This document shows positions 16,801 to 25,716 of a DNA stretch of 64,000 nucleotides, piece by piece. Position 1 is the stretch's first letter, and every line of letters starts with the position of its first letter. The notes beneath the pieces were generated by a model. It worked only from the letters and a program-made list of their open reading frames with translations, was not told the DNA's origin and did no database searches. The translations under genes and the position numbers were made by a program. The DNA is from Planosporangium flavigriseum (lineage in GTDB: Bacteria > Actinomycetota > Actinomycetes > Mycobacteriales > Micromonosporaceae): assembly GCF_011947225.1 (NCBI RefSeq), contig NZ_JAATVW010000017.1, positions 62,001 to 126,000 on the forward strand, given 5' to 3'.

Positions 16801-19006
16801 CGCTGCGGGCCGGGGCGACGATGCCGTCGGCGAACGCCGTGCTGACGTCGATCGGGATGCACTCGAACTGCCAGTCGGGGCTCTCCCCCGTTTCTTCGGC
16901 TTCGGTGGACAGCCGGTAGACCCACAGGTGCTCGTCGCCCAGGTGGCGGAGGCGGCTCAGCACCTCCCGGGCCTTCTCGGCGGCCCGCGACGCACCGGTC
17001 GCGCGCACGACGACCGTCCGCAGCCGCCGGCGGTCCCGTGCCGATGCTTTCGTGGACGCTCCGTGCGCCTCGTTCGCCACGTCTGCCAGCTCCGCCGCAA
17101 GCTGCTGGAGGGTACGGTCCAACCCAATCCCGGCCTCGCGGACCTGCCGGTACTCCAGCCGCCCACGGACGAGCCCGAACCGCAGCACGGTGGACCGGGC
17201 GGAGCCCCCGTACTCGTGCAGGTACTCGACGACCGCGCCGGTAAGCGTCTCGGTGTCGTTGCGCAGCTGGCGGCTGAGCCCCCGCAGGTTCCGGTCACCG
17301 CGGAGGTCGACCTCGGTCTTCGCGATCCGGCGAAGCTGCCGGTCGATCCCCGCCCGCCCGTCCACCCGCGCGGCGAGCGCCACCAGGTCGAGCCGGCCCA
17401 CCGACTCGGTCCAGGCGGTGGTCAGCGTGTCCTCGAGCTCGTGTGCCTCGTCGAAGATGAGGTCCGTGACACCATCGGCCATGACGTCACCGGGGCTGCG
17501 CGCCCCCTCGTGAGCCAGCTTCGCCCAGGCTGCGATGAGCGCGTGGTTGACGGCGACGACCCCCGGGCGGTCCCCCATCCCGGCGAGGCGGGTGAACAGC
17601 GGGCACTTCGCCGCCCACTCGCAGTCGCTGCGCTCGCAGGAGTCGGAGTCGGTGCGAAGAATCTCCCGGGTGGCGCGGTAGTCCGGCCGGCCGTGGGACA
17701 CGTCGGCGTCGGCCACCTCGTCCCATACCCCGGTGGCACCGGTGGCCAGCGCTCGAACGGCCACGGCCAGCGCCAGCCAGTGCTCGGCCCCGGCCTCGGG
17801 GTCCGACGCGTGCAGGGCGTTCGCCAGCTCGCGGGGGCAGATGTAGTTGCCCACCCCGAACAGCTGCCGGAACGGTACCGAGAACAGCTCCTGGTCCTGC
17901 AGCCGCGCGACGTCGCGCCGGAGCTGCTGCTGCAAAACCTTGGTCGCGGTCGCGACGATCACCGGTTGGCGGCGGCGCGACGCCCGGCCCGCCGCCGGCA
18001 CCAGGTAGGCCAGCGACTTACCGGTCCCGGTGGGCGCCTCGACGGCGAGCAGGCCACCGGAGTCCAGGACTCCGGCGACCGTGTCGGCCATCTCACGCTG
18101 GGAGCGGCGCGGCGCGTACCCGAAATCAGCGAGCCGGGAGAAGACCTGGCGCACGGCCTCGTACGCCGTGCTCGGCGCCTCCCCTATGTTGGTGAGCAGT
18201 GGGTCGGCGGCGCACTCGATCCCGTCGGTCGCCTCGCGCGGTAGCGGCTCGTCGGGCAGTACCCGGATGAGGTCGGAGCCGCCGGCGACCAGACACGCGG
18301 TGGCCAGCCGCCACGACGCGTCCGACAGGTCGGCCTTCTCGACCAGGATCCGCAGGCACTCGGCAATGGCGTGTGCCTGGTCGATGAGGCCGTCGCCCAT
18401 TTCGACCCCGAGCGCGCCGCACAGGTCGGACAGTCGCTGGCTCGGCCGGCTCGGCTCGTCGAGCAGGGCGAGCAGGCGCAGGTCGATCAGCGGGCCGGGC
18501 GGGGCCTCTCCTGTCTTTCCAAGGTGGACGTACCCGTGCGCCCCGGCGGTGAAATGCTGTAGCGCCGCGGCCTGGCCGGGGCCGGCGGGTATCAGGACGG
18601 TATTGCTGTCACGCAGCCGGAATGCCGCGATGTCGACCCCGGGCTGGTCCGCGGTCGGCGGCTCCGTCACGACAACGACCAGGTCGGCGAGCGCGATCGC
18701 CGGTGGCCGCTGGACGCGCTGCCAGGCCGGGGTGTCGTCGTCCCGCTCGGTTATCTCATCCTGCTCGACGCCGTGGTCCTGTGCGGGGATCGTCAGCTGC
18801 CCGCGCTCGTCGAACGCGAAGGCGTCCGGGTACCGGTCCGGCAGCTTCGCCAGCCGCTGGGCGGCGAATACCACACCGTTCTCCCGGAGCGCGGCGGCGA
18901 GTTCCTCCGGGGGCATCGGGCCGCCGGCGACGATCAGCTCCCGGGCGAGCTCAAGGTTGGAGGGCAGCAGCCGGCTCGTCGGCGCCGCCATGCTCTCGTC
19001 CGGCAC
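13835..19006 (-). CDS. DinG/XPD-RecQ double helicase fusion
   Basis: About 1720 residues with two complete superfamily 2 helicases in one chain. After an N-terminal region of about 300 residues comes a DinG/XPD unit: APTGTGKSLAYLVP, an Fe-S type Cys cluster ending CERSDCEWAAKC, DEAHELED, and a C-terminal SYWQGFDAPG and QGFGRLIR. From about residue 1060 a RecQ unit follows: LLPTGTGKSLCFQLP, DEAHCISDWGHDFRPE, GMGVNKPDIGWVVHYDLP, and a RecQ zinc cluster ending in CGPEDEACDGCGG. Residue numbers are approximate. The start is uncertain: ATG at 19054 has no ribosome binding site, whereas GTG 19006 follows GGGGAAG. The overlap with the SNF2 gene downstream indicates one operon. Both helicase types unwind DNA at forks or lesions; the joint role is not known. 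Confidence 0.8.
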   Translation of the reverse strand: MPDESMAAPTSRLLPSNLELARELIVAGGPMPPEELAAALRENGVVFAAQRLAKLPDRYPDAFAFDERGQLTIPAQDHGVEQDEITERDDDTPAWQRVQRPPAIALADLVVVVTEPPTADQPGVDIAAFRLRDSNTVLIPAGPGQAAALQHFTAGAHGYVHLGKTGEAPPGPLIDLRLLALLDEPSRPSQRLSDLCGALGVEMGDGLIDQAHAIAECLRILVEKADLSDASWRLATACLVAGGSDLIRVLPDEPLPREATDGIECAADPLLTNIGEAPSTAYEAVRQVFSRLADFGYAPRRSQREMADTVAGVLDSGGLLAVEAPTGTGKSLAYLVPAAGRASRRRQPVIVATATKVLQQQLRRDVARLQDQELFSVPFRQLFGVGNYICPRELANALHASDPEAGAEHWLALAVAVRALATGATGVWDEVADADVSHGRPDYRATREILRTDSDSCERSDCEWAAKCPLFTRLAGMGDRPGVVAVNHALIAAWAKLAHEGARSPGDVMADGVTDLIFDEAHELEDTLTTAWTESVGRLDLVALAARVDGRAGIDRQLRRIAKTEVDLRGDRNLRGLSRQLRNDTETLTGAVVEYLHEYGGSARSTVLRFGLVRGRLEYRQVREAGIGLDRTLQQLAAELADVANEAHGASTKASARDRRRLRTVVVRATGASRAAEKAREVLSRLRHLGDEHLWVYRLSTEAEETGESPDWQFECIPIDVSTAFADGIVAPARSVTLTSATLTTGGTFDFLQSRLGITVEPGSNEPGVFHGRLLPSPFDHERQSALVLTNHLPVPVPSQEREFVEEFARDQVGFLSLTGGKALTLFAARRRMEAVAALVRDRAADLEQRGVQLLLQGEAGRAEISERFRTEPGTVVYGLRSYWQGFDAPGETLSYLVMEKPPYPHPDDPVVAARVRTIADRGGDPFLEYMVPKTAILFAQGFGRLIRTENDRGVALVCDRRMQSPSTANRLLLSTLPGPEIHYALDRDDAWRYALRFVTGEEPDLAEALALAGNEVNAILERLRLVEGEDPEEKLREAARLLFGIEHLRDAQLQLMVAHLRGEDTLGLLPTGTGKSLCFQLPALIRPENRATVVVSPLVALIKDQLDDLRGRRGISCVQGITGNTSSTVRTEILRDVAAGKVRLLYVSPERLVRDPVLRRALERQELAALVVDEAHCISDWGHDFRPEFRQVSAAVAHLGRAPRMALTATATRPVADDISRTLELDDPVTVAQPSDRPNLRFRIVNVSGERERARELLRIATAMGAAPGIVYASRRAVTEEVAALLRRAGLRARHYHAGMVPEQREAVQDDFFAGTTQIVVATKAFGMGVNKPDIGWVVHYDLPESLDAYVQEAGRAARAADLQGECVLLYSEADVRRRRAHLNDDAKGRRFSQVTALLAELGRQRRRGDDVVFDPEELADAVGVEVDELNVLLAWLERTGALEQQPDCSARGTVHVGLREPEDPVERRRFRDLSVLLKFRPQVGSRIDFERLRAEHGLDPDELEHDLVAWSLDRLVTFSSSQRYRRVRLLSNRVDELALNREVTRWSAWQRRQLDAMVSYVRGSGCRRAVIVSYFGFPARTCGPEDEACDGCGGRSPWLDLPASAVPDPELLVNVDLVVLQAVSWAGSLPKGRYGEFGLKQAVLGAETMPGGRPLGAGLQRCPQFGALRYVRANDRRWDEAVRGLIKGGQLAREEVQREGKPYSTLTLTPAGRQILGGPHG

Positions 19007-19292
19007 GGTCACTTCCCCACCGGTGCGTACCAGCTTGCAGCGTGCCAGGGGCATGAAATGACAGAACTGATCTTTCGAACAGTCACGTGCTGAATGACCT
19101 CCGACCGCGCTGCGCCGAGCCTGCCCGCCAGCGCTAGCCGCCTGCCGTGCGTGGAGTAGCTCAGCAGAGGCGCACTGTCACCCGCAAGCGCTGACTGACA
19201 GGAGAGACGATAGGGCGAGCGAAAATCGGCTGATTGGTTTAGCCGTGACGGATGAACGGGGTACAATCGACCGGCGCCGCTACCGCTCAGGG

Positions 19293-19994
19293 TTAGTTGG
19301 CGACGTGGCGGACGATGACGACAATCACCGTGAGGATGATGCCGATGCTTCCAAAGACACGGCCGGTGTTGGCTTCGGATCGGCCGCCACTCTTACGACT
19401 GGCCACGATGGCTCCGATGCCTGATATCCAGCCGAGGTAACAGAACGCCAGCGGAACCGACAGGATGCCGAGCACGAGCGTCAGGAGGGCGTACCTCTCG
19501 ATTTCCTTGGCGGTCGGAGGTTCGTTGCGCTCGCGTTTACGGGGCTTCTTGCGGTCCGGGTACGGGTCCCACTGGAACTGAACCGGCAGGTCAGCCACCT
19601 GAGCCAGCAGAACCGACACCGTCTTCGCCGTACTCGCAGCGGCCGACCGCTCCTCGTACTCCTCGGGCATCACGTAGCCCTGCCCCGCGGCTGCGCTGAG
19701 CCGCTCAAGAACCTGGCCGCGCTGCTGGTGCCCCACCCGCTCGTCTTCCTCGCCGGTAGAGGGCTCAATCGCCTCACTTCCGCGAGGCTGCTTGCCGGGC
19801 GGGTACGGATCCCAGCGGAACTGAGCCGGCAGGTCAGCGATCTGACGTCGCAGAACCGACACGGTCTTCGCCGTACTACCGGCGGTCCACCGCTGCTCGT
19901 ACTCCTCGGGCATCAGGTAGCCCTGTTCCGCGGCGGCGCTGAGCAGCTCAAGAACCTGAGAGCGCTGCTGGTTCCCTACCCGCTCGTCTTCCAT
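19293..19994 (-). CDS. membrane protein with two DUF1707 domains and DUF4190 region
   Basis: 233 residues. Two tandem copies of a SHOCT-like DUF1707 domain are visible at about residues 1-60 and 84-142 (VGNQQRSQVLELLSAAAEQGYLMPEEYEQR and VGHQQRGQVLERLSAAAGQGYVMPEEYEER), each ending with a WDPYP motif. They are followed by two hydrophobic segments of a DUF4190 type (about 165-195 and 212-230). The second copy reads like a recent internal duplication of the first. The protein is probably anchored in the membrane with the DUF1707 domains in the cytoplasm. Function unknown. Its paralogue lies immediately upstream at 20096-20584. Confidence 0.75.
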   Translation of the reverse strand: MEDERVGNQQRSQVLELLSAAAEQGYLMPEEYEQRWTAGSTAKTVSVLRRQIADLPAQFRWDPYPPGKQPRGSEAIEPSTGEEDERVGHQQRGQVLERLSAAAGQGYVMPEEYEERSAAASTAKTVSVLLAQVADLPVQFQWDPYPDRKKPRKRERNEPPTAKEIERYALLTLVLGILSVPLAFCYLGWISGIGAIVASRKSGGRSEANTGRVFGSIGIILTVIVVIVRHVAN

Positions 19995-20095
19995 GGTTGG
20001 TGGTGCCCCTTGTGCCGTTGATTGAGCTGAACGGCGCGACCGTTAGCCGATCTTCGCTCCGCGCCGGTGACGGAGCATACCGAGACGTTCCCGGG

Positions 20096-20584
20096 CTACG
20101 GCGCGGGCTTGGCCATCTGACTGACGATGACCAGTGCGACAAAGCCCAGCTCAAATATGATCCCCAGAATCCCGAGGACACGGCCCGCGAAGGCCTTGCC
20201 CCAACTACCGGTCCCCTTGACACCGGGGATGCTGAAGCCGATAGCGGCGATGCCGAACAGCCAACCGACAAAGCACACCGTCAGAGGTATGGACGCGATC
20301 CCGAACACCAGCGCCGTGATCGCGAAGGTCCGCGCCTTCTCCTCGGTGAGAGGCTGACGCACCGGCCCCGTAGCGGGCCGTTGGGCGCCCGGGCGCGGAT
20401 CCCATCTGAACTGGGGCGGCAGGTCCGCGACCTGGCTGTGTAGAGCGGACACGGTCATTGCCGCGCTCACCGCGGCCATCCGCTGCTCGTACTCATCGAG
20501 CGTGAGGTAGCCCTGTTCCAAGGCGGCGCCGAGCAGCTCGAGAACCTGGTTACGCTGCTGGTTCCCTACCCGCTCGTCTTCCAT
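20096..20584 (-). CDS. membrane protein with one DUF1707 domain and DUF4190 region
   Basis: 162 residues, beginning with the same MEDERVGNQQR start as the neighbouring 233-residue protein. It has one DUF1707 domain (residues 1-60, ending in QFRWDP) and a C-terminal pair of hydrophobic segments (ITALVFGIASIPLTVCFVGWLFGIAAIGF and ILGIIFELGFVALVIV) of DUF4190 type. The two genes are clearly paralogues; this copy has a single domain and the other a doubled one. They sit between the DinG-RecQ gene and the PLD-helicase gene without overlap to either, so a link with the helicases is not supported. Confidence 0.75.
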   Translation of the reverse strand: MEDERVGNQQRNQVLELLGAALEQGYLTLDEYEQRMAAVSAAMTVSALHSQVADLPPQFRWDPRPGAQRPATGPVRQPLTEEKARTFAITALVFGIASIPLTVCFVGWLFGIAAIGFSIPGVKGTGSWGKAFAGRVLGILGIIFELGFVALVIVSQMAKPAP

Positions 20585-20731
20585 CGCTCCCGATACCTCT
20601 CATGCGATCCGCGGGTGGCCACGAAGCGCCACCGCGGCTGAGTCTCCATGTCACGCCGCCGACGCAGCATACTCACCTGATCACGCTTAGCAAGCAGTGT
20701 TAACGCGGATCGGTGATCGACGTGGCCATCG

Positions 20732-23700
20732 ATGCTGACGTACGTTGCCCAGGTGACGGATCTTGCCCGTGGCGCCTACGAGCACCTCATCACGCGTGGA
20801 CTCGACGAGCAGCTGCTACCCGTCGCCCGCGACCTGGTGGACCGTCAGCGACTCGACCCGGCCGACGCCGAGGTCGTGCTGTCCCGTCACATCGCCGGGT
20901 TAGCTCACCGGGCGATGAAAGCCGTATCCGGCGAGGACAAGGAGCGGCTGGCCCGCCAGGTGGAGATCGCCAACCGGATCGCCGAGGCGATAGCCGACCT
21001 CTCCCCCGCAGCCGTCGAGCCGGCCGACTTCGTCACCGCGCCACCCGACCTGCTGCTGCGGGCGATCGTGGACCGTCCGGCAGCGCCGACCGATGTTGTG
21101 TTCCCCCCTCGCCCCGAGACCCCGCTGTCGAGCGGAGCGCTACTGGTCAACGGGCGCCGGCAGCCGCGCATCGGCCACGAGGTAGCAACGGAGATGGCCT
21201 CGGCCGACGAGGTCGATCTGCTGGTTGCATTCATCAAGTGGCACGGCCTTCGGCTGCTGGAACAGCCCATCCGGGACCTCATCGGGCGCGGCGGCAGACT
21301 CAGGGTCATCACGACGACGTACATGGGTGCCACCGACCAGCGGGCGCTGGACCGGCTCGCCGAACTGGGCGCCGAGATCCGGGTGTCGTACGAGACGAAA
21401 ACGACCCGGCTACACGCCAAGGCCTGGCTGTTTAGGCGAAAGACCGGCGCGAGTACCGCGTACGTCGGCTCATCGAACCTGTCGAAGTCTGCGCTCGTCG
21501 ACGGCCTCGAATGGAACGTACGGATCGCCGCGCTCGAACAGCCGCACATCCTCGATACGTTCGAGGCCACCTTCGACGAGTACTGGGACGATCCGGCGTT
21601 CGAGGAGTACATCCCGCAACGTGACGCCGGCCGGCTCCGTCAGGCGCTGCGCATCGAATCCGGCAGCGGCTCCCCTGAGCTGGCCATCGACATCACCAGC
21701 CTCGACGTGCGCCCGTACGGCTACCAGCGGGAGATCCTCGACGAGCTGGCCGCCGAGCGGGAAGTCCACGGCCACTGGCGCAACCTGGTGGTGATGGCGA
21801 CCGGCACCGGAAAGACCGTCGTCGCCGCGCTGGACTACAAGCGGCTGCGTGAGGCCGATGCCGTCGACTCGCTTTTGTTTGTGGCCCACCAGGAGCGCAT
21901 CCTGCAGCAGAGCCGCTCGGTGTTCCGCCACGTGCTGCGCGACGGGAGCTTCGGCGAGACGCTCGTGGGCGGCGAACGGCCGAGCCAGTGGCGGCACGTG
22001 TTCGCCTCCGTACAGTCCCTGCACCGGCTCGACCTCGATGAGCTCGACCCGGCCAGGTTCGACATGGTCATCGTCGACGAGTTCCACCACGCCCAGGCCC
22101 CGACGTACACCCGGCTGCTCAACCACCTGAAGCCACGCGTCCTGCTCGGGCTGACCGCAACCCCGGAGCGGGCCGACGGTCAGGACATCCGGGTCTGGTT
22201 CGACGGGCACACCTCGATCGAGCTGCGGCTGTGGGAGGCGCTTGAGCGGCAACTGCTGGCGCCGTTCCAGTACTTCGGCATCCACGACGACGTCGACCTG
22301 TCCGCGATCCGGTGGAAGCGCGGGCAAGGGTACGACCAGGGCGAGCTGAGCAATCTGTACACCGGCCACCACGCCCGAGCGAAGCTCATCCTGCAGGCGG
22401 TACACGACAAGGTCGACGTCAACCGGATGCGCGCCCTCGGGTTCTGCGTCAGCATCCAGCACGCCGAGTTCATGGCCGACTGGTTCCAGCGGGCCGGCGT
22501 ACCGGCGCTCGCGGTCACGTCCCGGCTCGACCTCGCCGGCCAGCGCGAGGCCGTGCAGAAGCTGATGAAGGGCGAAGTGCAGGCGCTCTTCACCGTCGAC
22601 CTGTTCAACGAGGGTGTCGACCTGCCGACGGTCGACACGATCCTGATGCTGCGGCCGACCGAGAGCGCGACCATCTTCCTGCAGCAGCTCGGCCGTGGGC
22701 TGCGGCTCGCCGACGACAAGCCGTGCCTGACCGTCCTGGACTTCATCGGCGGCCAGCACGCCGACTTCCGCTTCGACCTCCGGTACCGCGCGATCACCGG
22801 AATCAGCCGGCGTGAACTGGCTCGCGACGTCGAACGTGACTTCCCCACGCTGCCGGCCGGCTGCCACATCCAGCTGGACCCGGTCGCTAAGCAGGTCGTG
22901 CTGAAGAACGTGCAGGCGGCGCTGCGGCTACGGTGGCACGACGTTACCGCGGAGCTGCGCCGGCTCGGGGACGTCAGTCTCGGGGCGTTCCTCGCGGAGA
23001 CCGGGCTTGAGCTGGAGGATCTGTACCGCTCGAAGAGCCGCGGCGGATGGACCGGCCTGCGGCGCCTCGCAGGGCTCGATACCTCCTCGCCTGGGCCGGA
23101 CGACGCCGTGCTGAGTTCGGCGATCGGTCGGATGCTGCACCTCGACGACCTCCCGCGACTATCGCTTCTGTCTTCCTTGGCTGACGGCTCGCGGCCTTCG
23201 GCTGGGCGCTTGGCTGCCATGCTGCACGCGCTGCTGTGGGGCTCGGCGTGTTCGTTTGAGGAAGGCTTGGAGCGGCTGTGGGCCGTTCCTTCGCGCTGCG
23301 ATGAGTTGCGACAGGTGGCTTCGGTACTGCGGTCGCGGATCCACCGGGTCGGCCGGCCCGTCGACCTATCCGGCCGGATTCCGTTGACGCTGCACGCGCG
23401 CTACAGCCGTGACGAGGTACGCGCGGCCTTCGGGGTCGCCGAGCCGGTTCGTGAGGGCGTGAAGTGGGTCGAGGCCGAGCAGGCCGACCTCTTCTTCGTC
23501 ACGCTGAACAAGACCCTGGAGCACTACTCCCCCACCACCATGTACGAGGACCGGGCCATCACCCCGGAACTGTTCCAGTGGGAGTCACAGAGCACGACGT
23601 CCGCGGCGTCGCCGACCGGGCAGCGGTACGTGAAGCACGCGGCGCGGGGGTCGTCGGTGCACCTGTTCCTACGGGAGAGCAAGGACAGTGACGGCGCGCT

Positions 23701-23839
23701 CGGGGTGCCGCCGTATCTGTACGCAGGGCGGATGCGGTACGTGCAGCACAGCGGAGACCGGCCGATGCGGATCCTGTGGCGACTGGAGAAACCGTTGCCC
23801 GCGGATGTGTTTCATGCGGCGCGGGTCGCGGCGGGTTGA
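20732..23839 (+). CDS. PLD-nuclease / SF2 helicase / DUF3427 protein
   Basis: 1035 residues with three parts. A phospholipase D-type domain (about 130-290) contains one HxK motif in LHAKAWLF and the following GSSNLSKSAL. A superfamily 2 helicase core (about 325-690) has VMATGTGKTVVAA, VDEFHHAQ, GLTATPER, and the C-terminal VDLFNEGVDLP and QQLGRGLR. The rest matches the DUF3427-type tail (about 820-1035; LNKTLEHYSPTTMYEDRAI, HLFLRESK). This family is widespread in bacterial accessory regions and is suspected of acting on nucleic acids in defence, but its function is not established. The ATG at 20732 has no obvious ribosome binding site; GTG 20753 is the alternative. The gene is transcribed away from the helicase pair at 7-19 kb. 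Confidence 0.8.
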   Translation: MLTYVAQVTDLARGAYEHLITRGLDEQLLPVARDLVDRQRLDPADAEVVLSRHIAGLAHRAMKAVSGEDKERLARQVEIANRIAEAIADLSPAAVEPADFVTAPPDLLLRAIVDRPAAPTDVVFPPRPETPLSSGALLVNGRRQPRIGHEVATEMASADEVDLLVAFIKWHGLRLLEQPIRDLIGRGGRLRVITTTYMGATDQRALDRLAELGAEIRVSYETKTTRLHAKAWLFRRKTGASTAYVGSSNLSKSALVDGLEWNVRIAALEQPHILDTFEATFDEYWDDPAFEEYIPQRDAGRLRQALRIESGSGSPELAIDITSLDVRPYGYQREILDELAAEREVHGHWRNLVVMATGTGKTVVAALDYKRLREADAVDSLLFVAHQERILQQSRSVFRHVLRDGSFGETLVGGERPSQWRHVFASVQSLHRLDLDELDPARFDMVIVDEFHHAQAPTYTRLLNHLKPRVLLGLTATPERADGQDIRVWFDGHTSIELRLWEALERQLLAPFQYFGIHDDVDLSAIRWKRGQGYDQGELSNLYTGHHARAKLILQAVHDKVDVNRMRALGFCVSIQHAEFMADWFQRAGVPALAVTSRLDLAGQREAVQKLMKGEVQALFTVDLFNEGVDLPTVDTILMLRPTESATIFLQQLGRGLRLADDKPCLTVLDFIGGQHADFRFDLRYRAITGISRRELARDVERDFPTLPAGCHIQLDPVAKQVVLKNVQAALRLRWHDVTAELRRLGDVSLGAFLAETGLELEDLYRSKSRGGWTGLRRLAGLDTSSPGPDDAVLSSAIGRMLHLDDLPRLSLLSSLADGSRPSAGRLAAMLHALLWGSACSFEEGLERLWAVPSRCDELRQVASVLRSRIHRVGRPVDLSGRIPLTLHARYSRDEVRAAFGVAEPVREGVKWVEAEQADLFFVTLNKTLEHYSPTTMYEDRAITPELFQWESQSTTSAASPTGQRYVKHAARGSSVHLFLRESKDSDGALGVPPYLYAGRMRYVQHSGDRPMRILWRLEKPLPADVFHAARVAAG

Positions 23840-24223
23840 TCAGGAAGGCCTTCCAACGACTGGCGAGGCCTAAGCCGCAGAACTAGTAACGCCACTGATC
23901 ACCTGCTGAGGTTCCAACTCGCTTCTTCGTCTCCTGCTAGCGACCGAACACCAACGCCGTGACAAGTCTCGTACCAGATCGGATCTTCACCCGGGTAACA
24001 TCCGGCCCGGCCAAACGGTCACGTACCGGAACAGCAGATTCATGTGCCAGCAACCTGGTTAAGACGAGAGAGCACACGAATTCTCTCAATGGGTTGTCAA
24101 GGCTTGCACCTTGCACTATCGAGCAAAGTCAGAAAACTGACTCCCCGCACTCCCCGGAGTCGGCCATCGATAGCGTCTCTCGCAGAGCCCGAATCCACCT
24201 CCCGCCACTTCAGGGGGCGCCTT
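23840..24223 (+). other. non-coding spacer before the ParA operon
   Basis: No gene recognised. It contains a 12-base perfect palindrome GGAAGGCCTTCC (23843-23854) just after the helicase stop. It is somewhat less GC-rich than its surroundings and probably carries the promoter of the ParA operon. The end holds the AGGGGG ribosome binding site (about 24212-24217) that decides the GTG start at 24224. Confidence 0.5.
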
Positions 24224-25168
24224 GTGCATGTCGTTTCAGTAATGAATTATAAGGGCGGGGTCGGCAAGACAACCCTCACCGCGAATCTGGGCGCAGAGAT
24301 CGCCAACCGAGGCCACAAGGTGCTCCTGCTCGACTTGGACCCTCAGGCCAATCTCACCTTTTCGTTCTATAGCGTCGATGAGTGGCAGTCGGAGCTTCGC
24401 AAAGAGCGCACGATTAAACGGTGGTACGACGGCGAGATGCCAGGCCGAAACGTACCACTAGCCAAGTTGGTCGTCACTCCACCGCGAGTCAATGAGTTCG
24501 TTCAAGGCAGCGGAGGCCAGCTCGACCTTATTTCGTCGCACCTGGGCCTGATTGATATCGACCTTCTACTTGCAGCGAGGCTCGGTGGCGGAACAACCCT
24601 CGCCGAGTCCAAGCGGAAATACATCCAGTTGCACAGCTGTCTCGCCGACGGCCTGTCCGACCCCGCATTCCGCGAGTATGACCTCGTCCTCATCGACTGC
24701 GCACCGAACTTCGGGCTGGTCACCAAGACCGCTATCGTAGCCAGCAATCACGTTCTCATGCCGGCGAAAGCTGATTATCTCTCCACTCTGGGCATCGATT
24801 ATCTGGCAGGTAGCTGCGACAAGCTGGTCGCCGAGTACAACGACTACATCGACTACAACGGAGCCGACAACGGTGGTCGACAGAAGATTAGCCCACGCTT
24901 TCTGGGTGTGGTCTTCACTATGATCCAAACGTATGCCGGCCGGCCGATCGTGACACAGCAGAACCACATCGAACAGGTTCGCCTCAACTCCGAGGTACCA
25001 ATACTGAACGGGGTCCTTCGAAACAGTCCGCGCCACTTCGGCGACGCCGGCGCGTCCGGCATTCCCGCAATGGTGCGGGCGCCAATGGATGATGACGTGG
25101 CCGTGGACTTCCGTCGGCTCACCAATGAGTTCGTGAAAGCATTTACCGGACACAAGGACACCGCATGA
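24224..25168 (+). CDS. ParA/Soj-family ATPase
   Basis: 314 residues from GTG 24224, chosen for the AGGGGG box seven bases upstream and because the protein then begins VHVVSVMNYKGGVGKTT, the usual ParA N terminus. Visible motifs are the deviant Walker A (KGGVGKTT), LLLDLDPQANLTF (Walker A' aspartate), and LIDCAPNFGLVTKTA (Walker B). ParA proteins form DNA- or surface-bound ATP-dependent gradients that move plasmids or protein cargo. There is no ParB partner. The gene instead overlaps a small basic protein (ATGA) that leads into a RAMA-CBS protein. Codon use here is a little less GC-rich than in the flanking helicase genes, suggesting separate acquisition. Confidence 0.85.
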   Translation: MHVVSVMNYKGGVGKTTLTANLGAEIANRGHKVLLLDLDPQANLTFSFYSVDEWQSELRKERTIKRWYDGEMPGRNVPLAKLVVTPPRVNEFVQGSGGQLDLISSHLGLIDIDLLLAARLGGGTTLAESKRKYIQLHSCLADGLSDPAFREYDLVLIDCAPNFGLVTKTAIVASNHVLMPAKADYLSTLGIDYLAGSCDKLVAEYNDYIDYNGADNGGRQKISPRFLGVVFTMIQTYAGRPIVTQQNHIEQVRLNSEVPILNGVLRNSPRHFGDAGASGIPAMVRAPMDDDVAVDFRRLTNEFVKAFTGHKDTA

Positions 25169-25716
25169 CTGCGGTGACCACGCTGCTGATCCAAGTAAAC
25201 CAGCGGATCATTGACTTTCTGCGTCAGCAGCCCGAGGACCAACTGGTCGCCTTCGCGGAGGGCCGACTCTCCCTTTCGTTCATGGACCACGCATCCGAGG
25301 GCGTGACGGTGTCGACGGTGCCTCGCATGCCCCAACCCCAGGAGCTAGAAGCGGCCTCGTCCGAAAGCCAAGCATCACCCGCCCCGGCTCCTCCCACCAG
25401 CCGACGGCGAGCTGCCAAGAAGGCCGCAACCGTGAAGAAAGTCGCGACTGCACCGTCCCCGCGCAACACCTCTGCCACCAGGTCGTCACCGGGGCCGGAG
25501 CCGGTACAGATCGCCGAGACGCTTCGCGGTCTCGAGACCGTCGAGGACGGCGCAGCCTACCTGGCCAAGCTGAAACCAACGGTCGCATTGTTGCAGGAGA
25601 TCGGCGCCGAACTTGGACTGAAGCTCAGCAAGCTACGCAAGGACGAGTTGGTGCGGAAGGTACTCGAGCAGGCCATCGGTGCTCGACGCAAGTTCGCGGG
25701 GCTTCGGCAGTGGTAG
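25165..25716 (+). CDS. basic linker protein with SAP-like C terminus
   Basis: 183 residues, start ATG overlapping the ParA stop by four bases. It has an N-terminal helical part (TTLLIQVNQRIIDFLRQQPEDQLVAF), then a Pro/Ala/Lys-rich low-complexity linker (about residues 50-115, with RRRAAKKAATVKKVAT). The C-terminal helical domain has the sequence LSKLRKDELVRKVLEQAIGA, resembling SAP-like or Rho N-type DNA-binding helices. In this position it could be the DNA-binding or cargo adaptor for the ParA ATPase, in place of ParB. No family recognised; the SAP comparison is by eye. Confidence 0.7.
   Translation: MTAVTTLLIQVNQRIIDFLRQQPEDQLVAFAEGRLSLSFMDHASEGVTVSTVPRMPQPQELEAASSESQASPAPAPPTSRRRAAKKAATVKKVATAPSPRNTSATRSSPGPEPVQIAETLRGLETVEDGAAYLAKLKPTVALLQEIGAELGLKLSKLRKDELVRKVLEQAIGARRKFAGLRQW

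Noticed and set aside
19055-19292. A tRNA-like start (GGAGTAGCTCAGCAGAGG) near 19145
   Set aside because: It resembles a D-arm, but no anticodon arm, T-arm or acceptor pairing could be found nearby.
23843-23854. Palindrome GGAAGGCCTTCC as a terminator
   Set aside because: It has no loop and cannot form a useful hairpin; it may be a protein site or chance.
24224-25168. Plasmid partition locus
   Set aside because: ParA is clear, but no ParB or centromere-like repeats are seen. The operon continues into a RAMA-CBS protein, so a plain partition role is unlikely.
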